Shown: positions 42,647-52,188, counted from the stretch's first letter. The stretch is DNA of 64,000 nucleotides from JALZKA01 sp963717635 (GCA_963717635.1 OY970347.1:496001-560000); one strand, 5' to 3'. Numbers and translations are program-made. Notes: generated from the letters alone by a model not told the origin.

Positions 42647-43233
42647 CCGCCGAGCCACTCCTTGATCGGGACTCGAGCGGCGAACGACGTGAACTCGCCC
42701 GTGTCGCGGATCTCCTCGGCCGCGCGGGCCATCGCCCCGGCCGCAACCCACGCGAGCTGGCTGCCGACGCTCACCCGCTGGGCCCCCGCCTCCGTGATCT
42801 CGCTCATCGTGAGACCCGGGAGGGCGAGCACGTTGACCGGCTTCGCAACCGCCTCCGTCACGGCCTTGATCTCGTCGCCGCTGATCAAGCCGGGGGCATA
42901 GAGCACGTCGGCGCCGGCCTCCGCGGCGCGGGTGATCGCCAGCGCCGCGGCCTCGGGGCTCGACCCGAATCCGCTCTCGAGATCGACGGCCAGCGGCAGG
43001 CTGCTCGCCTGGTCGAGCGCCCTGGTGTGGGCGGCGACCTCGCCCAAGGACACAGCTCCGTCGAGCCGGCCGAGGGTGAACGCGAACCCGCCGCTGGTGG
43101 TAGCGAGCGCCTTGAAGCCGAGCGCCTCGAAGACCTTGGCCGAGCCGGCGTCCCAGGGGTTCGGGATCAGGAACGGATCGCCCTCGTGCAGCGCCCGGAA
43201 CGCACCAGCTTTGTCTCGCTGGGTTGGTCTCAT
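42643..43233 (-). CDS. isocitrate lyase/PEP mutase-family protein with central deletion
   Basis: Only 196 residues against about 260-280 for this family. The N-terminal half (FLIPNPWDAGSAKVFEALGF, ALATTSGGFAFTLG, LAVDLESGFG) and C-terminal part (EAGADVLYAPGLISGDEI, VNVLALPGLTMSEI, RRVSVGS-like QRVSVGSQLAW) are well conserved. They are joined in frame after EAAALAITRA. The missing 65-70 residues normally hold the I-E-D metal/catalytic loop and the T/N-A-R-x-D strand. Activity is therefore doubtful. No stop or shift is present. Confidence 0.75.
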   Translation of the reverse strand: MRPTQRDKAGAFRALHEGDPFLIPNPWDAGSAKVFEALGFKALATTSGGFAFTLGRLDGAVSLGEVAAHTRALDQASSLPLAVDLESGFGSSPEAAALAITRAAEAGADVLYAPGLISGDEIKAVTEAVAKPVNVLALPGLTMSEITEAGAQRVSVGSQLAWVAAGAMARAAEEIRDTGEFTSFAARVPIKEWLGG

Positions 43234-43350
43234 GTCACACCTGCAACGACCTCACTCGGGATTCGTGAGGTTTTACCGGGCATTGACTGCGGATAAAGGT
43301 CGGGGTGCGAGGGTCTGACCCTCACCGCAGGCAATGTCAGGAGGAGCGGT

Positions 43351-43533
43351 ATGCCAGAGATCATCGTCAGCGTGGAGACGGACAATGACCAGACGCCGGT
43401 TCTGTTGCGCGAAACGGTCACCGAGACCAATCTCGAGTCCGATCACTACACGGCACAGCTGATGGAGCGAATCGGCTGGGCCGTGGTGGACGCAAGCGAG
43501 GTCGAAACCGACCGCGTGAGGGCCGCCGCGTAG
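43351..43533 (+). CDS. small acidic protein of unknown function (60 aa)
   Basis: Begins MPEIIVSVETDNDQTPVLLR and ends EVETDRVRAAA. AGGAGG at 43339-43344, 6 bases before the ATG, is among the best ribosome sites in the window, which supports a real gene. Predicted beta strand, loop, helix (ESDHYTAQLMERIGWAVVDA). No family recognised. It stands alone between the PEP-mutase-like gene and nrdJ, both on the other strand. Confidence 0.6.
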   Translation: MPEIIVSVETDNDQTPVLLRETVTETNLESDHYTAQLMERIGWAVVDASEVETDRVRAAA

Positions 43534-43543
43534 TCGGGTCAGC

Positions 43544-46354
43544 TCACCCGCAGCCGGTGTTGTTGCCGCAGGAAGAGCACGTGTAGCACGAGCCGGTCCG
43601 CTGCATCATGCCGCCGCACTGCTCGCAGGCCGGGCCGAGCTCGAGGCCCGCCATGCGCGCCGGGCGGACCGGCGGCGCGTCGGTGAGCGCCGACGTCGGC
43701 GGCTTCGAGCTGCCGTTGCCGTTGGCGGCCCTCGGCTCCGCCGCGCCGCCCGACTCGGAGCCGTCGTCGCCGGTCGAGGGCGCCGGGCCCTCGTTCACGA
43801 ACAGCGACTGCTGCGCCTCCTTGCGGGCCCTGACCTCCGGGGTGAGGATGCCCAGCTCCTCCTGGTAGTCCGCATCCAGGAACCGCGAGGCGAGCCAGCG
43901 CACGATGTAGTCCGGCAGCGACTTCGCGAACGGGATCTCCGGGTTGCCGGTGATCCCCTCGGGCTCGAACCGGATGTAGGCGAACTTGTTCACGAACGTC
44001 TCGAGCGGCACCCCGTACTGGAGCCCGATCGAGACCGCCGTCGCGAACGCGTTCATCAGGCCCTTGATCGTCGAGCCTTCCTTGCCGATGTCGGTGAGGA
44101 AGATCTCCCCCACGGACCCGTCCTCGTACTTGCCGGCGGTGATGTAGCCCTCGTGGCCGCCGAGCGAGAACTTGTGCGTGATCGACTCGCGCTCGACCGG
44201 CATCTTGTGCCGTGCCGGCACGGGCGCCGCGGTGTCCGCGGCCTCGACCTCGGCGCCGGCCCTGTCGCCCGCGTCGGTGCGCAGCGCCTGCGCGGTCTTC
44301 GAGCCGTCGCGGTAGATCGCGAGCGCCTTCAGGCCGAGCTTCCAGCCCTGCGTGTAGGCGTCGGCGATGTCCTCGACCGTCGCCGTCTCGGGTAGGTTGA
44401 CCGTCTTCGAGATCGCGCCCGAGATGAACGGCTGGGTTGCCGACATCATCTTGATGTGGCCCATGTGGCTGATCGCGCGCTCGCCGACCGCGACGTCGAA
44501 CACCTCGAGGTGCTCGTCCTTGAGCGCCGGTGCGCCGACGATCGTGGAGTGCTCGTTGATGTAGGCCTCGATCTGCTCGACCTCCGAGTCGGAGTAGCCG
44601 AGCCTGCGCAGCGCCAGGCGCACCGACTGGTTGACGATCGTCATCTGCCCGCCGCCGACCAGCTCCTTGAACTTGACCAGCGAGAAGTCCGGCTCGATGC
44701 CGGTGGTGTCGCAGTCCATCAGGAACGAGATCGTGCCGGTGGGAGCCAGCACCGTCGCCTGCGCGTTGCGGTAGCCGTGCTCTGAGCCGAGCTCGACCGC
44801 CTCGTCCCAGGACCGCTGCGCGGCTGTCAGCAGCTCGCCCTTGACGCCGGTGTCGTCGATCTCATACGAGGCGTCGCGGTGCATCCGCATCACCGCGTTG
44901 TGCGGCTCGCGATTCTGCTCGTAGGCCTCGTACGGGCCCATCGCGCCGGCCACCTCGGCCGACATCCGGTAACCGCGCCCGGTCATCAGCGCCGTGATCG
45001 CGGCGGCGACGTTGCGGCCGGCATCGGAGTCGTACGGCAGCCCGTCCGACATCAAAAGCGCGCCGAGGTTCGCGTACCCCAACCCGAGCTGGCGGAAGGC
45101 GCGGGCGTTGCGCCCGATCTCCTCGGTCGGGTAGCTCGACGGCGAGACCACGATCTCCTGCGCCAAGAACACGGTGTCGACCGCGTGCTCGAACTCCTCG
45201 GTGTCGAACGAGCCGTCGTCGCGCCGGAACCGCATCAGGTTGAGCGATGCGAGGTTGCAGGCCGAGTCGTCGACGTGCATGTACTCGGAGCAGGGGTTGG
45301 ACGCGTTGATCCGCCCCGACGCCGGGCAGGTGTGCCAGCGGTTGATGGTGGTGTCGTACTGCATGCCGGGATCGGCGCAGCGCCAGGCGGCATCGGCGAG
45401 CTTGGTCATCAGCCCCTGGGCGTCGACGGTGTTCATCACCGCGCCGTCCTTGCGCGCGATCAGGTCCCAGTTCTCGCCCGCCTCGACGGCGGTCATGAAC
45501 TCGTCGGTGACGCGCACCGAGTTGTTCGCGTTCTGGTACTGGATCGAGGTGAAGCCCTCGCCGTCGATCGACATGTCGAACCCGGCGTCGCGCAGCGCCG
45601 CGGCCTTGTTCTCCTCGTCGGCCTTGCAGGAGATGAAGTGCTCGATGTCCGGGTGGTCGACGTTGAGCACGACCATCTTCGCCGCGCGGCGCGTCTTGCC
45701 GCCCGACTTGATCGTGCCGGCCCAGGCGTCGGCGCCGCGCATGAAGCTGACCGGGCCGGAGGCGAGCCCGCCCTTCGACAGGTGCTCGACCGAGCCGCGG
45801 ATGTTCGAGAGGTTGATGCCGGAGCCGGAGCCGCCGCGGAAGATCTGGCCTTCCTTGGTGTTCCAGTCGAGGATCGACTCCATCGTGTCCTCGACGCTGA
45901 GGATGAAGCAGGCGCTGCACTGCGGCTGCTCCTCGAAGCCGACGTTGAACCAGACCGGGCTGTTGAAGGCGGCCTTCTGGTGGAGCAGGATGTGGGTCAG
46001 CTCCATCTCGAACGCTTCGGCGTCGTCTGAGGTCGCGAAGTAGCCGCCCTCGCGGCCCCAGGCGCCGATCGTGCCGGCGACGCGCCCGATCATCTGCTTG
46101 ACGGAGGACTCGCGCTGGTCCGACCCGAGCCGGCCGCGGAAGTATTTCTGGGCGACGATGTTGGTGGCGTTCTGCGACCAGGTGACCGGGAACTCGACGC
46201 CGCGCTGCTCGAACGCGGGGTTCTCCGGATCGCCGATGACGGCGTCGCGCAGCTCCCATTCGATCTGGTCGAACGGGTGGACCCCCGGCGTCGTGTGCCG
46301 ACGCTCGACGGTGATTCCCCCTGTTTTCGTGCCTGTCGCGGCGCTTTCGGCCAT
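43544..46354 (-). CDS. nrdJ: adenosylcobalamin-dependent (class II) ribonucleoside-diphosphate reductase
   Basis: A 936-residue class II RNR that needs vitamin B12 rather than a diiron site. Family blocks: QPQCSACFILSVEDTMESIL (first redox Cys), FRGGSGSGINLSNIRGS, NPCSEYMHVDDSACNLASLN (thiyl-radical Cys region), and LAPTGTISFLMDCDTTGIEP. The C-terminal tail ends in a Cys-rich zinc module (CEQCGG, CYTCSSCGNNTGC). ATG 46354 is used (MAESAATG). It lies 54 bases downstream of nrdR on the same strand. Confidence 0.96.
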   Translation of the reverse strand: MAESAATGTKTGGITVERRHTTPGVHPFDQIEWELRDAVIGDPENPAFEQRGVEFPVTWSQNATNIVAQKYFRGRLGSDQRESSVKQMIGRVAGTIGAWGREGGYFATSDDAEAFEMELTHILLHQKAAFNSPVWFNVGFEEQPQCSACFILSVEDTMESILDWNTKEGQIFRGGSGSGINLSNIRGSVEHLSKGGLASGPVSFMRGADAWAGTIKSGGKTRRAAKMVVLNVDHPDIEHFISCKADEENKAAALRDAGFDMSIDGEGFTSIQYQNANNSVRVTDEFMTAVEAGENWDLIARKDGAVMNTVDAQGLMTKLADAAWRCADPGMQYDTTINRWHTCPASGRINASNPCSEYMHVDDSACNLASLNLMRFRRDDGSFDTEEFEHAVDTVFLAQEIVVSPSSYPTEEIGRNARAFRQLGLGYANLGALLMSDGLPYDSDAGRNVAAAITALMTGRGYRMSAEVAGAMGPYEAYEQNREPHNAVMRMHRDASYEIDDTGVKGELLTAAQRSWDEAVELGSEHGYRNAQATVLAPTGTISFLMDCDTTGIEPDFSLVKFKELVGGGQMTIVNQSVRLALRRLGYSDSEVEQIEAYINEHSTIVGAPALKDEHLEVFDVAVGERAISHMGHIKMMSATQPFISGAISKTVNLPETATVEDIADAYTQGWKLGLKALAIYRDGSKTAQALRTDAGDRAGAEVEAADTAAPVPARHKMPVERESITHKFSLGGHEGYITAGKYEDGSVGEIFLTDIGKEGSTIKGLMNAFATAVSIGLQYGVPLETFVNKFAYIRFEPEGITGNPEIPFAKSLPDYIVRWLASRFLDADYQEELGILTPEVRARKEAQQSLFVNEGPAPSTGDDGSESGGAAEPRAANGNGSSKPPTSALTDAPPVRPARMAGLELGPACEQCGGMMQRTGSCYTCSSCGNNTGCG

Positions 46355-46408
46355 CCTCAACTCTCCTTCTTTAATCCTCGAACTCCGTTCAAGCTGGTAA
46401 CGATCAAC

Positions 46409-46909
46409 TCAACCGATCGGGGCGGACGGAACCGGGTCGCCGGGATCGCCCAATTTGCGCGGCGGCTCGACGCCCATTCGACGCAGCTCGCCGGTGAACT
46501 CGCTGGGATCTGAAAAGCCCTTGTAGACGGCGGCGAACTGGAGGTACGCGATCCGGTCCAGATCCCGCAGCCCGGCGAGGCACAGGTCACCCACCGTCTC
46601 GGCCCCGATCTCGCCCCCGGCGGCCTCGGCCGCGTCCTCGATCGACGCCACGAGGCGCTCGACCTGCGCCGGCTCGACCGGGCGCTTGTGCGCCGCCCGC
46701 AAAAGCCCGCCCGCCAGCTTCGCCCGGTCGAAGCGCTGGCGCTCGCCGTCGCGCTTGCGGATGAAGAGCGGCTCGCGCTCGCGGCGCTCGAAGGTCGTGA
46801 ACCGGCGCCGGCAGGCCGGGCATTCGCGCCGCCGGCGGGTGGCCGCTCCGGCCTCGGCGCGGCGACTCTCCAGAACCCGGGTGATGCCGCTGCAGGAAGG
46901 GCAAACCAT
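46409..46909 (-). CDS. nrdR: transcriptional repressor NrdR
   Basis: A 166-residue RNR repressor. The N-terminal zinc ribbon is MVCPSCSG with CPACRRRF (Cys3, 6, 30, 33). An ATP-cone domain follows (IRKRDGERQRFDRAKLAGGL). It senses ATP/dATP and represses RNR genes. It is first in a nrdR-nrdJ unit with a NrdR-box-like palindrome upstream, implying autorepression. TAGAAT (minus strand, 46918-46923) lies 8 bases before the ATG. Confidence 0.95.
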   Translation of the reverse strand: MVCPSCSGITRVLESRRAEAGAATRRRRECPACRRRFTTFERREREPLFIRKRDGERQRFDRAKLAGGLLRAAHKRPVEPAQVERLVASIEDAAEAAGGEIGAETVGDLCLAGLRDLDRIAYLQFAAVYKGFSDPSEFTGELRRMGVEPPRKLGDPGDPVPSAPIG

Positions 46910-46912
46910 TGA

Positions 46913-46928
46913 CCTAGATTCTACTAGG
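46913..46928 (-). promoter_or_regulatory. nrdR -10 region inside a palindrome
   Basis: CCTAG, six bases, CTAGG. On the minus strand the centre reads TAGAAT, a good -10, 8 bases before the nrdR ATG. The palindrome partly resembles a NrdR box but matches it poorly. Confidence 0.4.
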
Positions 46929-46954
46929 CGTGGTGTTTTCCTCCTTTACTTCGA

Positions 46955-46968
46955 CGCTATATGTAGCG
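46955..46968. promoter_or_regulatory. NrdR box
   Basis: CGCTATATGTAGCG. The core CTATATGTAG differs at one position from the symmetric form (CTATATATAG) of the NrdR-box consensus C-w-A-t-A-T-a-T-w-G (from memory). The arms CGCTA/TAGCG are a perfect inverted repeat. It is about 46 bases upstream of nrdR and also upstream of the divergent hemolysin III gene. A canonical tandem pair is not obvious. Confidence 0.6.
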
Positions 46969-47021
46969 GTTGATGGGACACCTGATGCGTGGTCCCCGGA
47001 CGCTCCGGTAAATTCCCTCCA

Positions 47022-47812
47022 ATGGAGTTGGGTGGGCGCGGCAAAGCGCGCCTTGACGAGGCTGCGGAACGCTTCGCGGACGCGCGCGACACGATGGCCG
47101 GAAAGGCCGCCGATGCGCGCGAGGCGATGGGCGACGCCGCGGCCGACGCCAAGGGGAAGGCGGCCGAGGCGATCGCCGCCGTCAAGCCCCGGCTCCGGGG
47201 CGTCAGCCACGAGTACGCGTTCTTCGTCTCGCTCGTCCTGGGCGCGGGTCTGATCGTCCTGGCCGACGGCGCCGAGGCGACCGCCGCGGCGGCGATCTAC
47301 GCCGTCAGCCTCTCGGCGCTCCTCGGGGTGAGCGCGCTCTACCACGTGCACAACTGGGAGCGGCCCGCCGCCCGCCGTTGGATGCGCCGGCTCGACCACA
47401 CGATGATCTTCTTCCTGATCGCCGGCACAGTGACTCCCTTCGTCCTGCTGGTGATGGACGGCCCGTTCGCAACCGCTCTGCTGATTGCGGTCTGGGGCGG
47501 CGCGCTGGCCGGGACCTTGGTCGAGTTGATCTGGGTCGACCACCCGAAGTGGGTGGCGGCGGTCGTCTACATCGTCGTCGGGGCGATCGGCGTCGTCGGG
47601 TTTCCCGCGATCATCGCCGAGACCGGCGTCGGCGCCGGCGTCCTGATCGGCCTCGGGGGCATCCTCTACGTGACCGGCGCGGTGGTCTACGCGGCGGGGA
47701 GGCCGGACCCGAATCCCAACGTCTTCGGCTACCACGAGATCTTCCACGTGCTGGTCATCGCCGCGGCGGCGGCCCACTTCGCCGCGGTCGCGCTGTTCGC
47801 GCTGCCGGCCGC

Positions 47813-47816
<4 letters not shown>
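47022..47816 (+). CDS. hemolysin III (YqfA/PAQR) family membrane protein with LEA-like N-terminus
   Basis: A 264-residue protein. Residues about 60-264 form the seven-helix hemolysin III domain with the conserved metal-site His/Asp/Ser pattern: VSALYHVHNW, RRLDHTMIFFLIAGT, and FGYHEIFHVLVIAAAAAHF. Residues 1-55 are an Ala/Lys/Glu/Asp-rich amphipathic region (ADARDTMAGKAADAREAMGD) resembling 11-mer LEA repeats. TAAATT at 47009-47014 precedes ATG 47022 by 7 bases. Its stop overlaps the next gene's ATG. Confidence 0.85.
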
Positions 47817-48841
<1,025 letters not shown>

Positions 48842-48853
48842 CGAACGCGTTTC

Positions 48854-49861
48854 TCAGCGGTGCTTGATGCCCTCGACGGCGTCCGGGCCCAGGCGCTGGC
48901 CGGTGATCGCGTGCTCGGAGAGCGCCTCGTCGATCGCCGCCAGCGTGTCGGCGCCGAGCTCGACGCCGGAGGCGGAGGCGTTCTTGGCGACTTGCTCCGG
49001 CCGTGATGCGCCGACGATCGCGGCGGCGACCTCGTCGCGGCGCAGCACCCAAGCCAGCGCGAGCTGGACCATCGTCAACCCGGCCTGGTCGGCGATTCCC
49101 TGCAGGCGACCCACCGCCGACAGCAGGTCGTCGCCGAGATAGGGCGCGACGTGGTGGCCGAGCTCGTCGCTCGCGCCCCGCGAGTCGGCCGGTGGCGGCG
49201 CACCCGGCGCGTACTTGCCGGTCAGCACCCCCTGGGCGAGCGGCGACCAGACGATCTGCGAGATCCGGCGCTGGGCGCAGAGCGGGAAGACCTCCGCTTC
49301 GGGCGCGCGCCAGATCGCGTTGTACTGCGGCTGTGAGGACACGAACTTGGTCGTGCCGGGCACGTCGAGGCCGGCCTCGATCTGCTCGGGCGTCCATTCG
49401 CTGAAGCCGATGTGCCGGGCTTTGCCGGATTCGACCGCGCGAGTCAGCGCCTCCATCGTCTCCTCGATCGGCGTGTCCAGGTCGAAGCGGTGGCACTGGT
49501 AGAGGTCGACGTAGTCCGTCCGCAGGCGCTTCAGCGAGGCGTCGAGCTGCTTGGCGATCTGCCGAGCGGAGAGGCCGCGGTTGATCCGGCCCATCGGGAA
49601 CCCCGCCATCGGGAAGTAGACCTTGGTCGCCAGCACGATCTCGTCGCGCGGGAAGTCGGTGAGGATCTCGCCCCATGCGGTCTCGGAGGCGCCGAGGCCG
49701 TAAACGTTCGCGGTGTCGAAGAAGTTGATCCCGGCGTCGAACGCAGCCCGGGTGCAGGCCTCGGTCTGCTCGCGCTCGACGCCGCCCGAGTACGTCAGCC
49801 AGGAGCCGAGGGCGATCTCGGAGACCTCGATGCCGCTGTCGCCAAGCGGTCTGCGCCTCAT
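48854..49861 (-). CDS. aldo/keto reductase (KCNAB-like)
   Basis: A 335-residue reductase of the voltage-gated-channel-beta-like group. The tetrad appears as NFFDTANVYGLGASE (Asp, Tyr), LATKVYFP (Lys) and DLYQCHRFDLDTP (His). C-terminal AIVGASRPEQVAKN is the NADPH phosphate site. It is only distantly like the convergent neighbour, so not a recent duplicate. Its ATG overlaps the siroheme-dehydrogenase stop (ATGA), making an operon. Substrate unknown. Confidence 0.92.
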   Translation of the reverse strand: MRRRPLGDSGIEVSEIALGSWLTYSGGVEREQTEACTRAAFDAGINFFDTANVYGLGASETAWGEILTDFPRDEIVLATKVYFPMAGFPMGRINRGLSARQIAKQLDASLKRLRTDYVDLYQCHRFDLDTPIEETMEALTRAVESGKARHIGFSEWTPEQIEAGLDVPGTTKFVSSQPQYNAIWRAPEAEVFPLCAQRRISQIVWSPLAQGVLTGKYAPGAPPPADSRGASDELGHHVAPYLGDDLLSAVGRLQGIADQAGLTMVQLALAWVLRRDEVAAAIVGASRPEQVAKNASASGVELGADTLAAIDEALSEHAITGQRLGPDAVEGIKHR

Positions 49862-50607
49862 CGGACCGGGGTCGCGCCGCCGGCGACGGCCTTCGCCCGC
49901 TCGATCACCTCGAGCACCTCGGCCTCGCGGCCGTCGCGCACGAGCTGGACCGGATCGGGTTCGCCGTTGACGATGCCCTCGAAGAACGCCTTGCGGTCCT
50001 GGTAGGTCGGCAGCGTGCCCTTCGCCCAGCCGCGCGCATCGTTCAGCATGATCGCCAGCCGTGCGTACGGCTCTCCGAAGGCGTCCGCGATCTCGCGCTT
50101 CATGCGCTTGGCCAGCGCCGGCGATGCGCCAGCCGTTGAGATCGCGATCGCCAGCGGGCCCGAGCGAACGATCGCGGGCAGGATGAAGTTGCAGAGCGGC
50201 GGCACGTCGACGACGTTGACCAGCATCGCCCGCGCCTCGGCGTCCTCGTAGACGCCGATGTTGATTTCCGAGTCGCTGGTCGCGGCGATCGCCATGAACT
50301 TGCCCTCGAGGTCGCCGGGCTCATAGGCACGCCGCTCCCACGTGATCGAGCCCTCGCCTGCGTACGCCGCCAGCGCGGGCACGGCGCCCGGGGCGACCAG
50401 GGTCACGGTCGCGCCGCAGGCCAGGAGGCCCTCCACCTTCTCCAGCCCGATCTCGCCGCCACCGACGACCAGGCAGTTGCGCCCCTTGAGCTTCAGGCAG
50501 GCGACGTAGAGCGGCGTCTCGAGCATGTCGCGAACGCACGACTGGTCGCAGATTCCCCTGCGGAACTGGCAGACGCACTCTTTCCCTGCAAAGGCCTGAG
50601 CCGGCAT
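49858..50607 (-). CDS. precorrin-2 dehydrogenase / sirohydrochlorin ferrochelatase-like protein with Cys-rich N-terminus
   Basis: A 249-residue protein. From Met28 it is a CysG-N/Met8p-type domain: LKLKGRNCLVVGGGEIGLEK (NAD site), VNVVDVPPLCNFILPAIVRS, and AISTAGASPALAKRMKREI. It oxidises precorrin-2 to sirohydrochlorin for sirohaem or B12. The first 27 residues contain four Cys (CVCQ...CDQSC). ATG 50607 is supported over ATG 50526 by a -10-like TACGCT (minus, 50614-50619) exactly 6 bases upstream. Confidence 0.87.
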   Translation of the reverse strand: MPAQAFAGKECVCQFRRGICDQSCVRDMLETPLYVACLKLKGRNCLVVGGGEIGLEKVEGLLACGATVTLVAPGAVPALAAYAGEGSITWERRAYEPGDLEGKFMAIAATSDSEINIGVYEDAEARAMLVNVVDVPPLCNFILPAIVRSGPLAIAISTAGASPALAKRMKREIADAFGEPYARLAIMLNDARGWAKGTLPTYQDRKAFFEGIVNGEPDPVQLVRDGREAEVLEVIERAKAVAGGATPVR

Positions 50608-50628
50608 GGACCAAGCGTAGTGAGCCGC

Positions 50629-51576
50629 TCAGCTACGACCGCTAACGCGGATGCGCTCGCAGCCGGATACCACATCCGACCTGTCCACCCGCGCTCGGTC
50701 CCTGCCGGACCCGCAACGGACGACGTCCCGATCGTTGTCCCCCGCCAGGATGCGGTCCTTGCCGGCGCCACCGTTGATCTTGTCGTGATCGAAGCCTCCG
50801 TCGAGGCAATCGGCGCCCGCCAAGCCAATCAGCTTGTCGTTGCCGTTGCGGCCGAACAGCCGATCGCCGGTGGGGAATCCGACGATTCTGTTCCGTCTGC
50901 TGTTCCCGTGCTGCGGAACGGCGCAGCGGCGGTCACGCACGTTCCCGTCCTGGGTCTCGTCGCCGAGTCCGTCCTCGTCGACATCCGTTTCGACAATCCC
51001 CTGCAACTGGACCTCGCAGAACCCGAAGGTGTTCGCAGAGCGGTCCACGGAGTCGTTCACCGGCAGGGCCGGGGAGAACAGGAGGTAGGACGAGCCGGAT
51101 TCGCATTGCGCGAAGCTCTGCGGGAGCGGGGCGGCCGAGTCGTCGAATCCGATCCGGTCCCGGGCCTCGATCGGCAGTGCCGCTGGGAAGCTTTGAATCA
51201 GGCTAGGGTTGGCCGCGACGGGCATCTGAGCCGTCTTCCCCCTCCCCCGGCCTGAGCCGGGGATGCCTCCGGTGAACTTCAGGACCCGGAAGGACAGTGA
51301 GTCAGCACTGGCGCTCCGCATCCGGAAGCGGGTGACGACCCCCGGGATCGGAGAGCCCTCGGGTAGCGGAGCGGCGTCGATCGAGGCGATCGTGCACGGA
51401 TACCCGTTGGCCGAATTACAGTCCGGCGGGCTCATGAGCTGCCCGACGAGGTCACTCCCGAACGTTCGGCCTGCCTCCGCCGGCGTCGCCATCGCTCCGG
51501 CGACTGCCATCACGGCGACCGCCGCAATTCCCAATTGCCGTCGGTGACGGCGAGCTGGTCCTCGCTGCCTCCCCAC
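50629..51576 (-). CDS. secreted protein with RTX-like calcium-binding repeats
   Basis: A 315-residue exported protein. GTG 51576 is chosen because GAGGGGAG lies 5 bases upstream; the longer frame to 51699 lacks such a site. The signal peptide is a twin-Arg-like, Arg-rich region then LGIAAVAVMAVAGAMATPAEA. The middle is a beta-rich domain with Cys pairs. The C-terminus has degenerate GGxGxDxL-type nonapeptides (GDRLFGRNGNDKLIGLAGAD, GGAGKDRILAGDND). Calcium binding is family knowledge. Function unknown. Confidence 0.75.
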   Translation of the reverse strand: MGRQRGPARRHRRQLGIAAVAVMAVAGAMATPAEAGRTFGSDLVGQLMSPPDCNSANGYPCTIASIDAAPLPEGSPIPGVVTRFRMRSASADSLSFRVLKFTGGIPGSGRGRGKTAQMPVAANPSLIQSFPAALPIEARDRIGFDDSAAPLPQSFAQCESGSSYLLFSPALPVNDSVDRSANTFGFCEVQLQGIVETDVDEDGLGDETQDGNVRDRRCAVPQHGNSRRNRIVGFPTGDRLFGRNGNDKLIGLAGADCLDGGFDHDKINGGAGKDRILAGDNDRDVVRCGSGRDRARVDRSDVVSGCERIRVSGRS

Positions 51577-51660
51577 AAACACTCCCCTCGACGACCGCCC
51601 GACCCTAGCGCAATCGCCATCGTCAGACAAGCGTTCTCGTTGGCCTGATGGCCACGAAGA

Positions 51661-51694
51661 GGCTTGACAGCGACTCCTGCTCTCGCCGTCCGGC
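51661..51694 (+). repeat. direct repeat flanking DUF3291 gene, left copy
   Basis: 29 of 34 bases match 52255-52288, starting GGCTTGACA and ending TCTCGCCGTCCGGC. Both copies are also followed by CCGATCTAG (24 bases nearer here). It reads toward the 3' end of DUF3291, where it has no plus-strand gene to serve. Confidence 0.6.
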
Positions 51695-51711
51695 AGCACC
51701 CCCGATCTAGG

Positions 51712-52188
51712 TTAGTGAGGCCCTGACCTCGGCTCCTGGCCTCCGGGCACTGGGAAGCGCCGCTTGAAGGTGAACGCGTGCGCGCTCGGCCCGTGCTCGC
51801 GCAGGTGATCCAGGCGGGCTTCGGCCTCCGCAACGTCTGGCAGCTGGCCGGCGGGCACCCACCACAAGCACATGAACAGATCCATACGATCGAACCATTC
51901 GCGCCGACGGCGCATCACCGCCAGGTGATCGCTGGCGTAGACGAAGTCCCAGAGCGCGTCGGTCGACTCCCAGACCGACATGTTCACCATCAAGTCGTCG
52001 TTGGAGGTCCGGATCGCGGTTGCGTTGCCGGACTCGTCCTGGAGGCGCCAGACGAACCCGGGGGCGCTGTCCGCGATCGCGTTTATCGCGTCGAGCTGGG
52101 CTGCGAAATCGGCCATCACGGGCGAATCCATCGGCGCCTTCGGGGTGGCGACGTTGACCTGGGCGAGATGGAACGACGGCGATCCCAA
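51712..52188 (-). CDS. DUF3291 domain-containing protein
   Basis: A 158-residue protein. It opens FHLAQVNVATPKAPMDSPVM and carries GFVWRLQDESGNATAI, VNMSVWESTDALWDFVY and MCLWWVPAGQLPDVAEA. These are the hallmarks of DUF3291, a dimeric alpha/beta-barrel (ABM-like) domain with Trp/His pocket residues. The role is unknown; ABM relatives are small monooxygenases. The gene is bracketed by a pair of imperfect 34-bp direct repeats. Confidence 0.85.
   Translation of the reverse strand: MGSPSFHLAQVNVATPKAPMDSPVMADFAAQLDAINAIADSAPGFVWRLQDESGNATAIRTSNDDLMVNMSVWESTDALWDFVYASDHLAVMRRRREWFDRMDLFMCLWWVPAGQLPDVAEAEARLDHLREHGPSAHAFTFKRRFPVPGGQEPRSGPH

Noticed and set aside
46913..46928. Second canonical NrdR box
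   Set aside because: The palindrome CCTAG-N6-CTAGG matches only about six of ten core positions of the consensus and better fits a -10 region (TAGAAT).
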